A DNA stretch of 64,000 nt from Kitasatospora sp044457565 (GTDB taxonomy: Bacteria > Actinomycetota > Actinomycetes > Streptomycetales > Streptomycetaceae): positions 434,001-498,000 of the forward strand of contig NZ_JBITGZ010000001.1 of NCBI RefSeq assembly GCF_044457565.1, in the 5' to 3' direction. Under the pieces are notes generated by a model. It worked only from the letters and a program-made list of their open reading frames with translations. It was not told where the DNA came from and searched no databases. The position numbers were made by a program, and so were the translations under genes. Position 1 is the first letter of the stretch. Every line of letters begins with the position of its first letter. Below, piece after piece: positions 8,031 to 18,368 of this stretch.

Positions 8031-8531
8031 CTGAACCCGCTCAGTCAGTCCCCCGCCCGGCCCCGCCCGCGCTTCCCCGCCGACGTCGCGGCCGAACTCA
8101 AGCAGGCCGGCTGGCACCCGGGCCGCTGGCAGATCCAGCAGGCCGAGGAGTGGGCCGACGCCCTGGCCGGGCACGACGTGCCGCACGCGGTGTTCCCGGC
8201 CGCGGTCGAGGCCTGGGCCGAGTTCGGCGGGCTCTCCTTCGAGCCGTCCGGCCCCGGGCGGCAGATCGCGCCGACGCCGTTCCTGCTCGACCCGCTCTGC
8301 GGGCTGCACCAGCCGCGCACCCTGGCCGACCTCGGACGCGCCCTGGACACCCGGCTCGCCCCGCTCGGCGAGGAGATGTACGGCCGCGCGCTGCTGGCCA
8401 TCGACGAGGCGGGCCGGGTCTACAGCCTGGACCACGTCGGCGAGTGGTACCTCGGCGCGGGCGTCGACCAGGCCGTCAGCGCGCTGCTGCTCGGCACCGC
8501 CCCGGTACGGCTGCGCACCGGGGACCTCTAG
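8031..8531 (+). CDS. SUKH-3 family putative immunity protein, probable CTG start
   Basis: 166 residues if translated from CTG at 8031. The body (FPADVAAELKQAGWHPGRW, AEEWADALAGHD, HAVFPAAVEAWAEFGG, RVYSLDHVGEWYLG) matches streptomycete SUKH-3 proteins, and homology begins before the first conventional start (GTG at 8178), which would lose ~49 conserved residues. Between the deaminase stop at 7980-7982, in the same frame, and 8178 there is no ATG, GTG or TTG in frame. CTG 8031 has GGAG six bases upstream. SUKH proteins bind and neutralise toxins, and the upstream deaminase is the obvious partner. Translation is probably coupled. A sequencing error that hides a normal start is the alternative. 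Confidence 0.8.
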   Translation: MNPLSQSPARPRPRFPADVAAELKQAGWHPGRWQIQQAEEWADALAGHDVPHAVFPAAVEAWAEFGGLSFEPSGPGRQIAPTPFLLDPLCGLHQPRTLADLGRALDTRLAPLGEEMYGRALLAIDEAGRVYSLDHVGEWYLGAGVDQAVSALLLGTAPVRLRTGDL

Positions 8532-8558
8532 CGCCCGCAACCCCTCCCGCCCCGGGCG

Positions 8559-8584
8559 CCCGGCCGGCGGCGCGGCCGGCCGGG
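8559..8584. terminator. GC-rich hairpin between convergent genes
   Basis: A perfect 10-bp inverted repeat (CCCGGCCGGC / GCCGGCCGGG) with a 6-base loop lies between the SUKH-3 gene and the convergent histidine kinase. It has no U-tract but could stop transcription from both sides, as is common in streptomycetes. Confidence 0.5.
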
Positions 8585-8644
8585 GCGGACGGCGCAGGCG
8601 CCGGAGGCGCCGGAACACACCGGCCCCCGGAACAGGCCGGATGG

Positions 8645-9916
8645 TCAGAGCAGCCGTTCGGCATGGACGGCGAGGCGCGAGGGCAGCACCGCCTCCACCC
8701 GGAAGCCACCGTCCCGCTCGGACCCGGCCGTGAAGCTGCCCCCCAGCGCCACCACCCGCTCGCGCATCCCGATCAGCCCGTTCCCGCCGCTCGGCAGCCC
8801 GACCTTCTCGCCCCCGCCCGGGCAGTCGTTGACCACCGCCACCCGCACCCCGTTGGGCACGTACGCCAGCAGCACCGACACCTGGGCGCCGCCCGCGTGC
8901 TTGTGCGCGTTGGTCAGCCCCTCCTGGACCACCCGGAACGCCGTCCGCTCGGCCTGCACGCTGAACTCCCGGCGGGTACCGCTGACGGTCAGCGTGACGG
9001 CCATCCCCGCCGCCTTGGACTGCTCGACCAGCCGGGGCAGCCCGGCCAGTGCGTCCGTCGCCTCGCCCTGATCCTCCGACATCCGCAGCACCCCGAGGAT
9101 CTCGCGCAGCTCGTTCAGCGCCTGCCGGCCCACCTCGCCCATCAGCTTGGCGCTCTGCGCCGCCCGCTCCGGGTCCTTCGCGACGATCCGCTCCAGCGCC
9201 CCGGCGTGCACCACCATCAGCGACACCCGGTGCGCCACCACGTCGTGCATCTCCCGGGCGATCCGGGTGCGTTCCTCCAGCCGCGCCCGGCGCGCGCGCT
9301 CGTGCGCCTGCTCGGCGAGCAGGTCGAGCTCCGTCTCCAGGCCCTGTGCGCGGTCCTTCAACGACTCGATCAGCCGCCGCCGCGCCCCCACGTACAGGCC
9401 CGTCACCACCGGCGGCACCGTCAGGCCGACCGCGACCAGCACCGACAGCAGGACGATCACCCAGACCGGCGGCTGGTCCGGCGGCTCGGGCCCCGCGCCC
9501 GGGGTGAGCATCGCGATCAGCACCATCACCAGCGCCTCGGCGAACGCCAGCGCCGCCAGCCCCACCACCCGGCGCCGGCGCGAGGGCCACTCCCAGGTCG
9601 CCGCCAGCGTGTACAGCGCCACCACCAGCAGGACCACCCCGAACAGCCCCGGCACGAACACCAGCGCCACCAGCACCGGCACCGCGGGCCAGCGCCTGCG
9701 CACCACCAGCGTCGTCCCCGCCAGCGCGCCGAACACCGTCGTCACGATCGTGAGCGGCCCACCCAACCGCAGATGATCGTTGACCAGGCCGTACGCCCCG
9801 AACGCACACTCCAATCCCGCGAGCGCGGCCAACCCGATGTCCAGGAACGCACCACGGCGCCGCTTCCACCACCACAGCGGCCGACCCGGACCGCCCTCCC
9901 CCGGCGACTTGCTCAT
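8645..9916 (-). CDS. NarL-type sensor histidine kinase, orphan
   Basis: 423 residues. The N-terminal half has about six hydrophobic segments (residues ~22-185), with little extracytoplasmic sequence. It is followed by a HisKA_3 dimerisation domain with the phospho-accepting histidine in RIAREMHDVVAHRVSL, and a HATPase_c domain (VVQEGLTNAHKHAGG; GNGLIGMRERVVALGGS). This architecture is that of DesK/LiaS-like kinases that pair with LuxR-type regulators. No response regulator is adjacent, and the signal is unknown. The short C-terminus ends FRVEAVLPSRLAVHAERLL. Convergent with the SUKH-3 gene; divergent from ppc. Confidence 0.92.
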   Translation of the reverse strand: MSKSPGEGGPGRPLWWWKRRRGAFLDIGLAALAGLECAFGAYGLVNDHLRLGGPLTIVTTVFGALAGTTLVVRRRWPAVPVLVALVFVPGLFGVVLLVVALYTLAATWEWPSRRRRVVGLAALAFAEALVMVLIAMLTPGAGPEPPDQPPVWVIVLLSVLVAVGLTVPPVVTGLYVGARRRLIESLKDRAQGLETELDLLAEQAHERARRARLEERTRIAREMHDVVAHRVSLMVVHAGALERIVAKDPERAAQSAKLMGEVGRQALNELREILGVLRMSEDQGEATDALAGLPRLVEQSKAAGMAVTLTVSGTRREFSVQAERTAFRVVQEGLTNAHKHAGGAQVSVLLAYVPNGVRVAVVNDCPGGGEKVGLPSGGNGLIGMRERVVALGGSFTAGSERDGGFRVEAVLPSRLAVHAERLL

Positions 9917-10260
9917 ACCCGACAGCCTAAGGCCGCACCTGCGGCCCGCCCCAGCGGGTTAACCCCCCGACACACACCCGACACCACCCCGGCACGCCGG
10001 TGCGCCCCGGGGCAGACCCCGGACACGCCCGGAGACCCCCGGACACCCGGCCGGCCCGGGCCGCCGGCCGCGGACCGCCTCGGACAGATTGGTCCAGACC
10101 GGCTGGGCCGCAGTGCCGAACCTGTCCGCCATCCGGCCACCTTTCGGACGCCGTCCCCCGCGACACCTATGCTGGTCGCGTCGGACAGCGCGGTCCGCAC
10201 GCGTCGCCCCAACCAGGTGACAGAGCCGTTGCCGAACCCCACCACCACAGGGAGCCAGCC
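9917..10260. promoter_or_regulatory. Divergent intergenic region upstream of ppc and the histidine kinase
   Basis: 344 bp without a gene. A possible -10 for ppc is TATGCT at 10168-10173 (within CACCTATGCTGG); a matching -35 is not obvious. GGGAGCC lies just before the ppc GTG. Nothing else was recognised. Confidence 0.35.
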
Positions 10261-13119
<2,859 letters not shown>

Positions 13120-13131
13120 CGGGCCGCCGGC

Positions 13132-13177
13132 ACGACGAGAGAGGGGGCCCGCGAGTGCGGGCCCCCTCTCTCGTCGT
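13132..13177. terminator. Strong bidirectional terminator after ppc
   Basis: A perfect 21-bp inverted repeat (left arm 13132-13152, right arm 13157-13177) with a GAGT loop. It sits 12 bp after the ppc stop and 6 bp before the end of the convergent gene, so it serves both transcripts. Confidence 0.9.
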
Positions 13178-13183
13178 CCGTGG

Positions 13184-14393
13184 TCAGTGGCGCGGCACCA
13201 CCCCGACCACCTCCGACACCTGCGGGCCGTAGCGGGCCACCAGCTGATCCCGGGCGGTCGCGGCCTGCGCGGTGTCCACCCGCAGCCCGGACCCGTCGTT
13301 GTTCACCGACACGCGGGCGATCTCCACGCCCCTGGACCGCCAGTAGGACTCCGCCTCGGCCTCGATCCGGGTCTGGAGGGTGACGAGGGCCTTGCGGGAG
13401 CCGACGGCGTCGACGAACGCGATCCTCAGCTCCACCCCCGGGCGGGCCGCCGCCCGCGCCGCCGCGGCGTCGAAGTCGCCACCGGGCACCCGCAGGACGT
13501 GCAGCACATGCCCCGCGGTGTCCGCGCATGCCCCGAAGTACTGGTCCGCGTAGTTCTCGCGGCCGAGCCGGTCGACCAGCACGCCGGCCTTCGCCTCATC
13601 GGTGTCGAAGAAGCCGCCCCGCTCCGGCGGCGAGGCCGACGGCGACATCGACATCGACCCCGGGGACTCCAGCGGCCCGGCCGGCCCGGAGGACTGCGGC
13701 GAACCCGAGGCCCCGGCCGAGGACGACGCCCACGACGACGGCGAACCCGAAACCCCCGCCGAAGACGACGCCCACGACGACGGCGAACCCGAAACCCCCG
13801 CCGAAGACGACGCCCACGACGACGGCGAACCCGAAACCCCCGCCGAAGACGACGCCCANNNNNNNNNNNNNNNNNNNNNNNNNNNNNNNNNNNNNNNNNN
13901 NNNNNNNNNNNNNNNNNNNNNNNNNNNNNNNNNNNNNNNNNNNNNNNNNNNNNNNNNNCGACGACGGCGAACCCGAAACCCCCGCCGACACCGAGGACGA
14001 CGGCGTCAACGGCGCACCGCTCGCCGACTCCGGCGGGCCCGTCCACCCCGGGGTGTGCACCGACGACGGCCCCGTCTCGCAGGACTGCAGATACTCCCCG
14101 ACGCCCGCATCGTCACCCGCCCCGGCCGTCCGCTCCGCCGGCGCCACCGGCCCACCCGCCACCCGGCTCGTACCCCCGGCCGGGCCCCCGCCGCCCAGCT
14201 GCGCCAGCATCCCCCCGCAGGCCGCGACGACCCCCACCGCGGCCACCGCGCGCGCCACCCGCGCCCGCCGCAGCCGGCGCTGCCCCGCCTGCCGCAGCTC
14301 GGCCAGCGGCACCCCGCCCACCGGCACCCGGCTCCCGGCCTGCTCGCTCAGCCGGACGACCAGGTCCTCCTCGAACCTGTCCTCAGCGTCCAC
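13184..14393 (-). CDS. Repeat-containing single-pass membrane protein, partner of SigE-type sigma factor (spans assembly gap)
   Basis: The GTG start at 14393 overlaps the sigma-factor stop by 11 bp. The N-terminus (MDAEDRFEEDLVVRLSEQAG) is charged, followed by basic residues and a membrane segment (~45-65). A Ser/Gly-rich stretch of 14-residue repeats (unit SSSAGVSGSPSSWA) comes next and is interrupted by the N gap. The C-terminal ~155 residues (MSMSPSASPPERGG to VVPRH) look globular and extracytoplasmic. The two halves fall in different frames only because the 100 Ns are a placeholder, and the repeat continues on both sides, so I read one gene. The position after a sigma gene suggests an anti-sigma or signalling role, which is inference; I do not recognise the family. 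Confidence 0.7.
13698..13990 (-). repeat. 42-bp coding minisatellite flanking the assembly gap
   Basis: Consecutive 42-bp units begin at 13698 (diverged), 13740, 13782 and 13824, and the same unit resumes at 13959 after the gap. Each encodes 14 residues. The true copy number is unknown because the assembly collapsed here. Confidence 0.9.
13859..13958. other. Assembly gap (100 Ns)
   Basis: Exactly 100 N characters, the conventional placeholder for a gap of unknown length. It lies inside the 42-bp tandem repeat. Confidence 0.99.
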
Positions 14394-14898
14394 TGCCGAC
14401 CACCTCCCGCTCGTGCCCCAGCTGATGCCGGAGCGTCCTCATCGCCCGTGCCAGATGCGTCTTCGCCGTCGCCAGCGAGCAGGAGAGCTCCTCCGCCACC
14501 TGCCCCATCGGCAGGTCGAGGTAGTACCGCAGCACCACCACCGCCCGCTGACGCGGCGGCAGCGCGCCCAGCGCCGCGCGCAGTTGCTCGTCCCGCTCCC
14601 CGTTCACCGGCTCCACGCCGGGGACGTCCGGCAGCAGCGGGGTGAGCACCTCCCGCCTGGTCCGCCGCCAGCGCGAGACATGGGCGCGGACCATCGCCTT
14701 CCTGACGTAGCCCTCGGCCGCCGCGAGCTCCCGGATCGAGCCGCGCTTGACGTACACCCGGGCCAGGGCGTCGTGCAGCAGGTCCCGGGCGTCGTGCACA
14801 TCGCCCGTGATCAGGTACGCCCCGCGCAGCAGCGCGGTGTACCGCGCCGCGACGAACTCGTCGAACGGGTCTGGTCCCGGGCCCACCGGCCGGCTCAC
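14383..14898 (-). CDS. SigE-family (ECF-like) RNA polymerase sigma factor
   Basis: 171 residues with sigma region 2 (FVAARYTALLRGAYLITGD, DLLHDALARVYV, AEGYVRKAMVRAHVSRWRR) and region 4 (LPPRQRAVVVLRYYLDLPM, VAEELSCSLATAKTHLARAMRTL). The short actinobacterial 'SigE family' has just these parts. A translationally overlapping membrane protein follows, a typical sigma/regulator arrangement. The ATG start encodes MSRPVGPGPDPFDEF. The regulon cannot be predicted from this window. Confidence 0.93.
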   Translation of the reverse strand: MSRPVGPGPDPFDEFVAARYTALLRGAYLITGDVHDARDLLHDALARVYVKRGSIRELAAAEGYVRKAMVRAHVSRWRRTRREVLTPLLPDVPGVEPVNGERDEQLRAALGALPPRQRAVVVLRYYLDLPMGQVAEELSCSLATAKTHLARAMRTLRHQLGHEREVVGSGR

Positions 14899-15040
14899 TC
14901 GGCCACCACCCGGTTCGAATCGCGTGTCATACCCTCAGGACGCACCGGCGGACCGAAACGGATGACATCCGCCGGGAAATGACGAAGGGCCGGCGCCCGG
15001 ACACCCGGACACCGGCCCCACCGTTCGTTTCGACCAGCCG

Positions 15041-15388
15041 TCAGTCGGAGCCGGGCACTCCCGCCCGACGCCGCTTCAGCCACAGGGCCGCCCCGCCCGC
15101 CACGACCACCAGGCCGCCGCCGACCGCGACCAGACCCGCCTCGCCGCCGACCGAGCCGCTCAGCACCGGGGCGAAGTCGGCCGACACCGGGGCCGGGGAG
15201 GACGCGACACCCGAGTCCGTCTCCGCCACCGACTCCGCATGGGCGACACCCGCACCGGACAGCAGCACCCCCGCCGCACCCACGACGCCGACGGCACCCG
15301 CCGCGCCCGTACCCACCCGGCGGCCGAGCTGCCTGAGCCTTACCACCCGGACGCGCCGCAACCGCTGCATCCGCCGCAAACCCCGCAT
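15041..15388 (-). CDS. Small secreted/membrane-anchored protein
   Basis: 115 residues from the ATG at 15388, which follows GGGGAG by ~7 bp. An Arg-rich N-terminus and a hydrophobic core end in AHA-ES, a likely signal-peptidase site (~residue 52). A short Ser/Pro/Ala-rich stretch is followed by a second hydrophobic segment (GLVAVGGGLVVVAGGAALWL) and KRRR. This is the layout of a sortase substrate or type I membrane protein, but no LPxTG/LAxTG motif is visible before the last segment, so sortase anchoring is not supported. An in-frame ATG seven codons later is an alternative start. Function unknown. Confidence 0.7.
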   Translation of the reverse strand: MRGLRRMQRLRRVRVVRLRQLGRRVGTGAAGAVGVVGAAGVLLSGAGVAHAESVAETDSGVASSPAPVSADFAPVLSGSVGGEAGLVAVGGGLVVVAGGAALWLKRRRAGVPGSD

Positions 15389-15558
15389 CGAGAACTCCCC
15401 AAGAACCCCTTCGCGTACGGGATCGACGGTAGCCGATCCGCGTTGCCGTACCGGGCCGTACACCGGTGCCGGAGCCCAAGCGTTGTACGACCGTTGCGCA
15501 TCAGCCCCGCCCCACCGGCCCGGTGACCACATGTCAGGACCGGCGCCGGGCGCCGGCG

Positions 15559-16143
15559 TCAGGTGTTGTAGACCGACTGCGCGCGCTCCAGGCCCTCCGA
15601 CAGCAGCGACTCCACGGCGTCCGCCGCCCGGTCCACGAACCAGTCGAGTTCCTTGCGCTCGGCACCGGAGAAGTCCTTCAGCACGAAGTCGGCGACCTCC
15701 ATCCGGCCCGGCGGGCGCCCCACCCCGCAACGCACCCGGTAGTACTCCCGGCCCAGCGCCTTGGTGATCGACTTCAGGCCGTTGTGCCCGTTGTCCCCGC
15801 CGCCCAGCTTGAGCCGCAGCGTCGCGTAGTCGATGTCCAGCTCGTCGTGCACGGCCACGATCGCCGAGGTCGGCGCCTTGTAGAAGTCCCGCAGCGCCGT
15901 CACCGGACCGCCCGAGAGGTTCATGAAGGTCATCGGCTTCGCCAGCACCACCCGCTGCCCCGCCAGCCGCCCCTCGGCGACCTGAGCGCGGCTCTTGTGC
16001 GCCTTGAACTTCGCGCCCATCCGCTGCGCCAGCAGGTCGGCCACCATGAAGCCGATGTTGTGCCGGTTGCGGGCGTACGTCTCGCCCGGGTTGCCCAGCC
16101 CGGCCACCAGCCAGGGGCCGGTGTACTTCTCCTCGTCGCTCAT
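15559..16143 (-). CDS. pth: Peptidyl-tRNA hydrolase
   Basis: 194 residues. It releases peptides from peptidyl-tRNA dropped by stalled ribosomes. The motifs are LVAGLGNPGETYARNRHNIGF (catalytic histidine of the NRHNIG block), KPMTFMNLSG, HDELDID and GGDNGHNGLKSI. The ATG at 16143 (MSDEEKYTGPW) follows GAGGAG; a longer in-frame start at 16212 runs through repetitive sequence and is not credible. Located downstream of rplY, the usual streptomycete order. Confidence 0.97.
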   Translation of the reverse strand: MSDEEKYTGPWLVAGLGNPGETYARNRHNIGFMVADLLAQRMGAKFKAHKSRAQVAEGRLAGQRVVLAKPMTFMNLSGGPVTALRDFYKAPTSAIVAVHDELDIDYATLRLKLGGGDNGHNGLKSITKALGREYYRVRCGVGRPPGRMEVADFVLKDFSGAERKELDWFVDRAADAVESLLSEGLERAQSVYNT

Positions 16144-16212
16144 CCCACGCTCCTCACTCGCTGAACCGATCATCCCGGACACACCGCTGCCGGACCTACC
16201 GCTGCCGGACAC

Positions 16213-16256
16213 ACCGCTGCCCCGGACTCCCCCACCAGGGGGACCGGGGCAGCGGT
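16213..16256 (-). terminator. Hairpin between rplY and pth
   Basis: Perfect 13-bp arms (ACCGCTGCCCCGG and its complement) enclose a second small stem (TCCCCC/GGGGGA). It sits 20 bp after the rplY stop and probably terminates or attenuates read-through into pth. Confidence 0.8.
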
Positions 16257-16275
16257 CTCAGACAGTGCGCGGGGC

Positions 16276-16872
16276 TCAGGCCTCGGCGCCGGCCTCGGCC
16301 TCGGCGGCCTCGGCGTCGGCGTCGGCCTGCGAGGCCTGGGCGCCGATGACCTGGAGGACGACGGCGTCGGCCTCGACGGCCAGCGTGGTGCCCTTGGGGA
16401 GCTCGATCTGACCGGCGGTGACGGAGGCACCGGCCTCCAGGCCCTCGACCGAGACGGTGACGGACTCGGGCAGGTGGGTGGCCTCGGCCTCGACCGGCAG
16501 CGCATTCAGGACGTGCTCGAGCAGGTTGCCGCCGGGGGCCAGCTCGCCCTCGGTGAGAACCGGGATCTCGACGGTGACCTTCTCGCCGCGCTTGACCAGC
16601 AGCAGGTCGACGTGCTCGATGGTGCGCTTGATGGCCTCACGCTGGACGGCCTTCGGCAGCACGAACTCGTCCTTGCCCTCGATCGGCACGACCAGCAGGG
16701 CGTTCGGGGTCTTGAGGGCCATCATCAGGGCGTGGCTCGGCAGGTTCAGGTGAACCGGCGCGTGGCCGTGGCCGTAGACGACACCGGGGACGAAGCCGGC
16801 ACGGCGGGCGCGACGGGCGGCACCCTTGCCGAACTCGGTACGGGTCTCAGCGTCAAGGCGGATCTCGGACAC
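16276..16872 (-). CDS. rplY: 50S ribosomal protein L25/general stress protein Ctc
   Basis: 198 residues: the two-domain Ctc form, with an N-terminal 5S-rRNA-binding L25 domain (IRLDAETRTEFGKGAARRARR, GFVPGVVYGHG, HVDLLLVKRGEKV) and a C-terminal TL5-type beta domain. The C-terminal tail is Ala/Glu-rich (QADADAEAAEAEAGAEA). The GTG at 16872 is preceded by GAGGAG about 10 bp upstream. It lies between prs and pth as in other Streptomyces. Confidence 0.96.
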   Translation of the reverse strand: MSEIRLDAETRTEFGKGAARRARRAGFVPGVVYGHGHAPVHLNLPSHALMMALKTPNALLVVPIEGKDEFVLPKAVQREAIKRTIEHVDLLLVKRGEKVTVEIPVLTEGELAPGGNLLEHVLNALPVEAEATHLPESVTVSVEGLEAGASVTAGQIELPKGTTLAVEADAVVLQVIGAQASQADADAEAAEAEAGAEA

Positions 16873-17110
16873 GACTGCACTCCTCGTGGAAGAAACGGGC
16901 GCGGGGGTGCAGGCAACGCGAAAAACCGCCGGGACCACACCCTCAAACAACTGGGGGGTACTCGGCGGCGTACGACTCTGCGAACGACCGGAAACCGGCC
17001 GCAGCAGCGCGTCGATCACGGAGCGGGCACCCGAGAACGGGCACACGGCATCCCTCGCCGAGCATTCTCAGGAGTCTAACCGCTCCCCGGCCCCACCGCG
17101 AAATCGGGAG

Positions 17111-17139
17111 CGGCCCCGGTCCACGAAGGACCGGGGCCG
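17111..17139 (-). terminator. Terminator after prs
   Basis: A perfect 12-bp stem (CGGCCCCGGTCC and its complement) with an ACGAA loop, 25 bp downstream of the prs stop. Confidence 0.8.
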
Positions 17140-17164
17140 CCGGGGCCGCACAACGAGGCGATCG

Positions 17165-18142
17165 TCAGTGCACACCCTCGAACAGGCTCGTGACCGAACC
17201 CTCCTCGAACACCTCGCGGATCGCGGCCGCGATCGACGGCGCGATCGACAGCGTGGTGATCTTGTCCAGCTGGAGCTCCGACGGGGTCGGCAGCGTGTTC
17301 GTGAAGACGAACTCACTCACCCGCGAGTTCTTCAGCCGGTCCGCGGCGGGACCCGACAGCACCCCGTGCGTCGCCGCCACCAGCACATCCGCCGCACCGT
17401 TCTCGAACAGCGCGTCCGCGGCCGCACAGATCGTGCCCGCCGTGTCGATCATGTCGTCGACCAGGACACAGACCCGGCCCTCGACATCACCGATGACCTC
17501 GGCCGACAGGATGGTGTTCGCCTGCGTCATGTCACGACGCTTGTGGATGATCGCCAGCGGCGCACCCAGCCGGTCACACCACTGGTCCGCGACCTTCACC
17601 CGGCCCGCGTCCGGCGAGACCACCGTCAGCTTCGAGCGGTCCACCTTCTCGCCCACGTAGTCCGCCAGCATCGGCAGCGCGAACAGGTGATCCACCGGAC
17701 CCGAGAAGAAGCCCTGGATCTGCGCGGTGTGCAGATCCACCGCCATGATCCGGTCCGCACCGGCCTGCGCCAGCAGGTCCGCCATCAGGCGGGCCGAGAT
17801 CGGCTCACGGCCCAGGTGCTTCTTGTCCTGGCGGGCATAGCCGTAGAACGGGACGATCGCCGTGATGCTCCGGGCGGAAGCCCGCTTCAGAGCATCGATC
17901 ATGATCAGCTGCTCCATGATCCACTGGTTGATGGGAGCCGTGTGGCTCTGCATCACGAAGCAGTCGGCGCCACGCGCCGAATCCAGGAAACGCACGTAGA
18001 TCTCGCCGTTGGCGAAGTCCAGGGCCTTGGTCGGGACGAGCTCGGTGCCCAGCGCCGCGGCCACCTCCTTCGCCAGCTCAGGGTGGGCACGGCCGGAGAA
18101 GAGCTTCAGCTTCTTCTCACCCGACGTCGTGATCCCGCTCAC
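17165..18142 (-). CDS. prs: Ribose-phosphate pyrophosphokinase
   Basis: 325 residues. It makes PRPP from ribose 5-phosphate and ATP for nucleotide, His and Trp synthesis. The class I signatures are present: LKLFSGRAHPELAKEVAAALG, FYGYARQDKKHLGREPISARL, MAVDLHTAQIQGFF and the PRPP loop VLVDDMIDTAGTICAAA. The GTG start lies behind GAGGAG. Downstream of glmU (226 bp apart, same strand), the usual order, linking UDP-GlcNAc and PRPP supply. Confidence 0.98.
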   Translation of the reverse strand: MSGITTSGEKKLKLFSGRAHPELAKEVAAALGTELVPTKALDFANGEIYVRFLDSARGADCFVMQSHTAPINQWIMEQLIMIDALKRASARSITAIVPFYGYARQDKKHLGREPISARLMADLLAQAGADRIMAVDLHTAQIQGFFSGPVDHLFALPMLADYVGEKVDRSKLTVVSPDAGRVKVADQWCDRLGAPLAIIHKRRDMTQANTILSAEVIGDVEGRVCVLVDDMIDTAGTICAAADALFENGAADVLVAATHGVLSGPAADRLKNSRVSEFVFTNTLPTPSELQLDKITTLSIAPSIAAAIREVFEEGSVTSLFEGVH

Positions 18143-18368
18143 TGCACCGTCTCCTCGCGTTGCTTACGCACATGAACCCGCCCCGCCGCAGGCAGGCAGA
18201 CGCCTGAGAGCGATGAGAGTCGGGGATTGGCGGTACGCCTCGGCACGGGCCGTAAGCCCAATGGCGCACGTATGTACTCCAGGTTACGCGCCCGCCAGGA
18301 AAGCGTCCGCTCCGGGACCGCCCCTCGGACACCCGCCAACCCCGCCCCGAGGCCACACCCACGGCACC

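Noticed and set aside
13184..14393. Frameshifted pseudogene
   Set aside because: The change of frame coincides exactly with the 100-N placeholder, and the same 42-bp repeat and encoded motif continue on both sides.
15041..15388. Sortase substrate
   Set aside because: Layout is similar but no LPxTG or LAxTG-like motif precedes the last hydrophobic segment.
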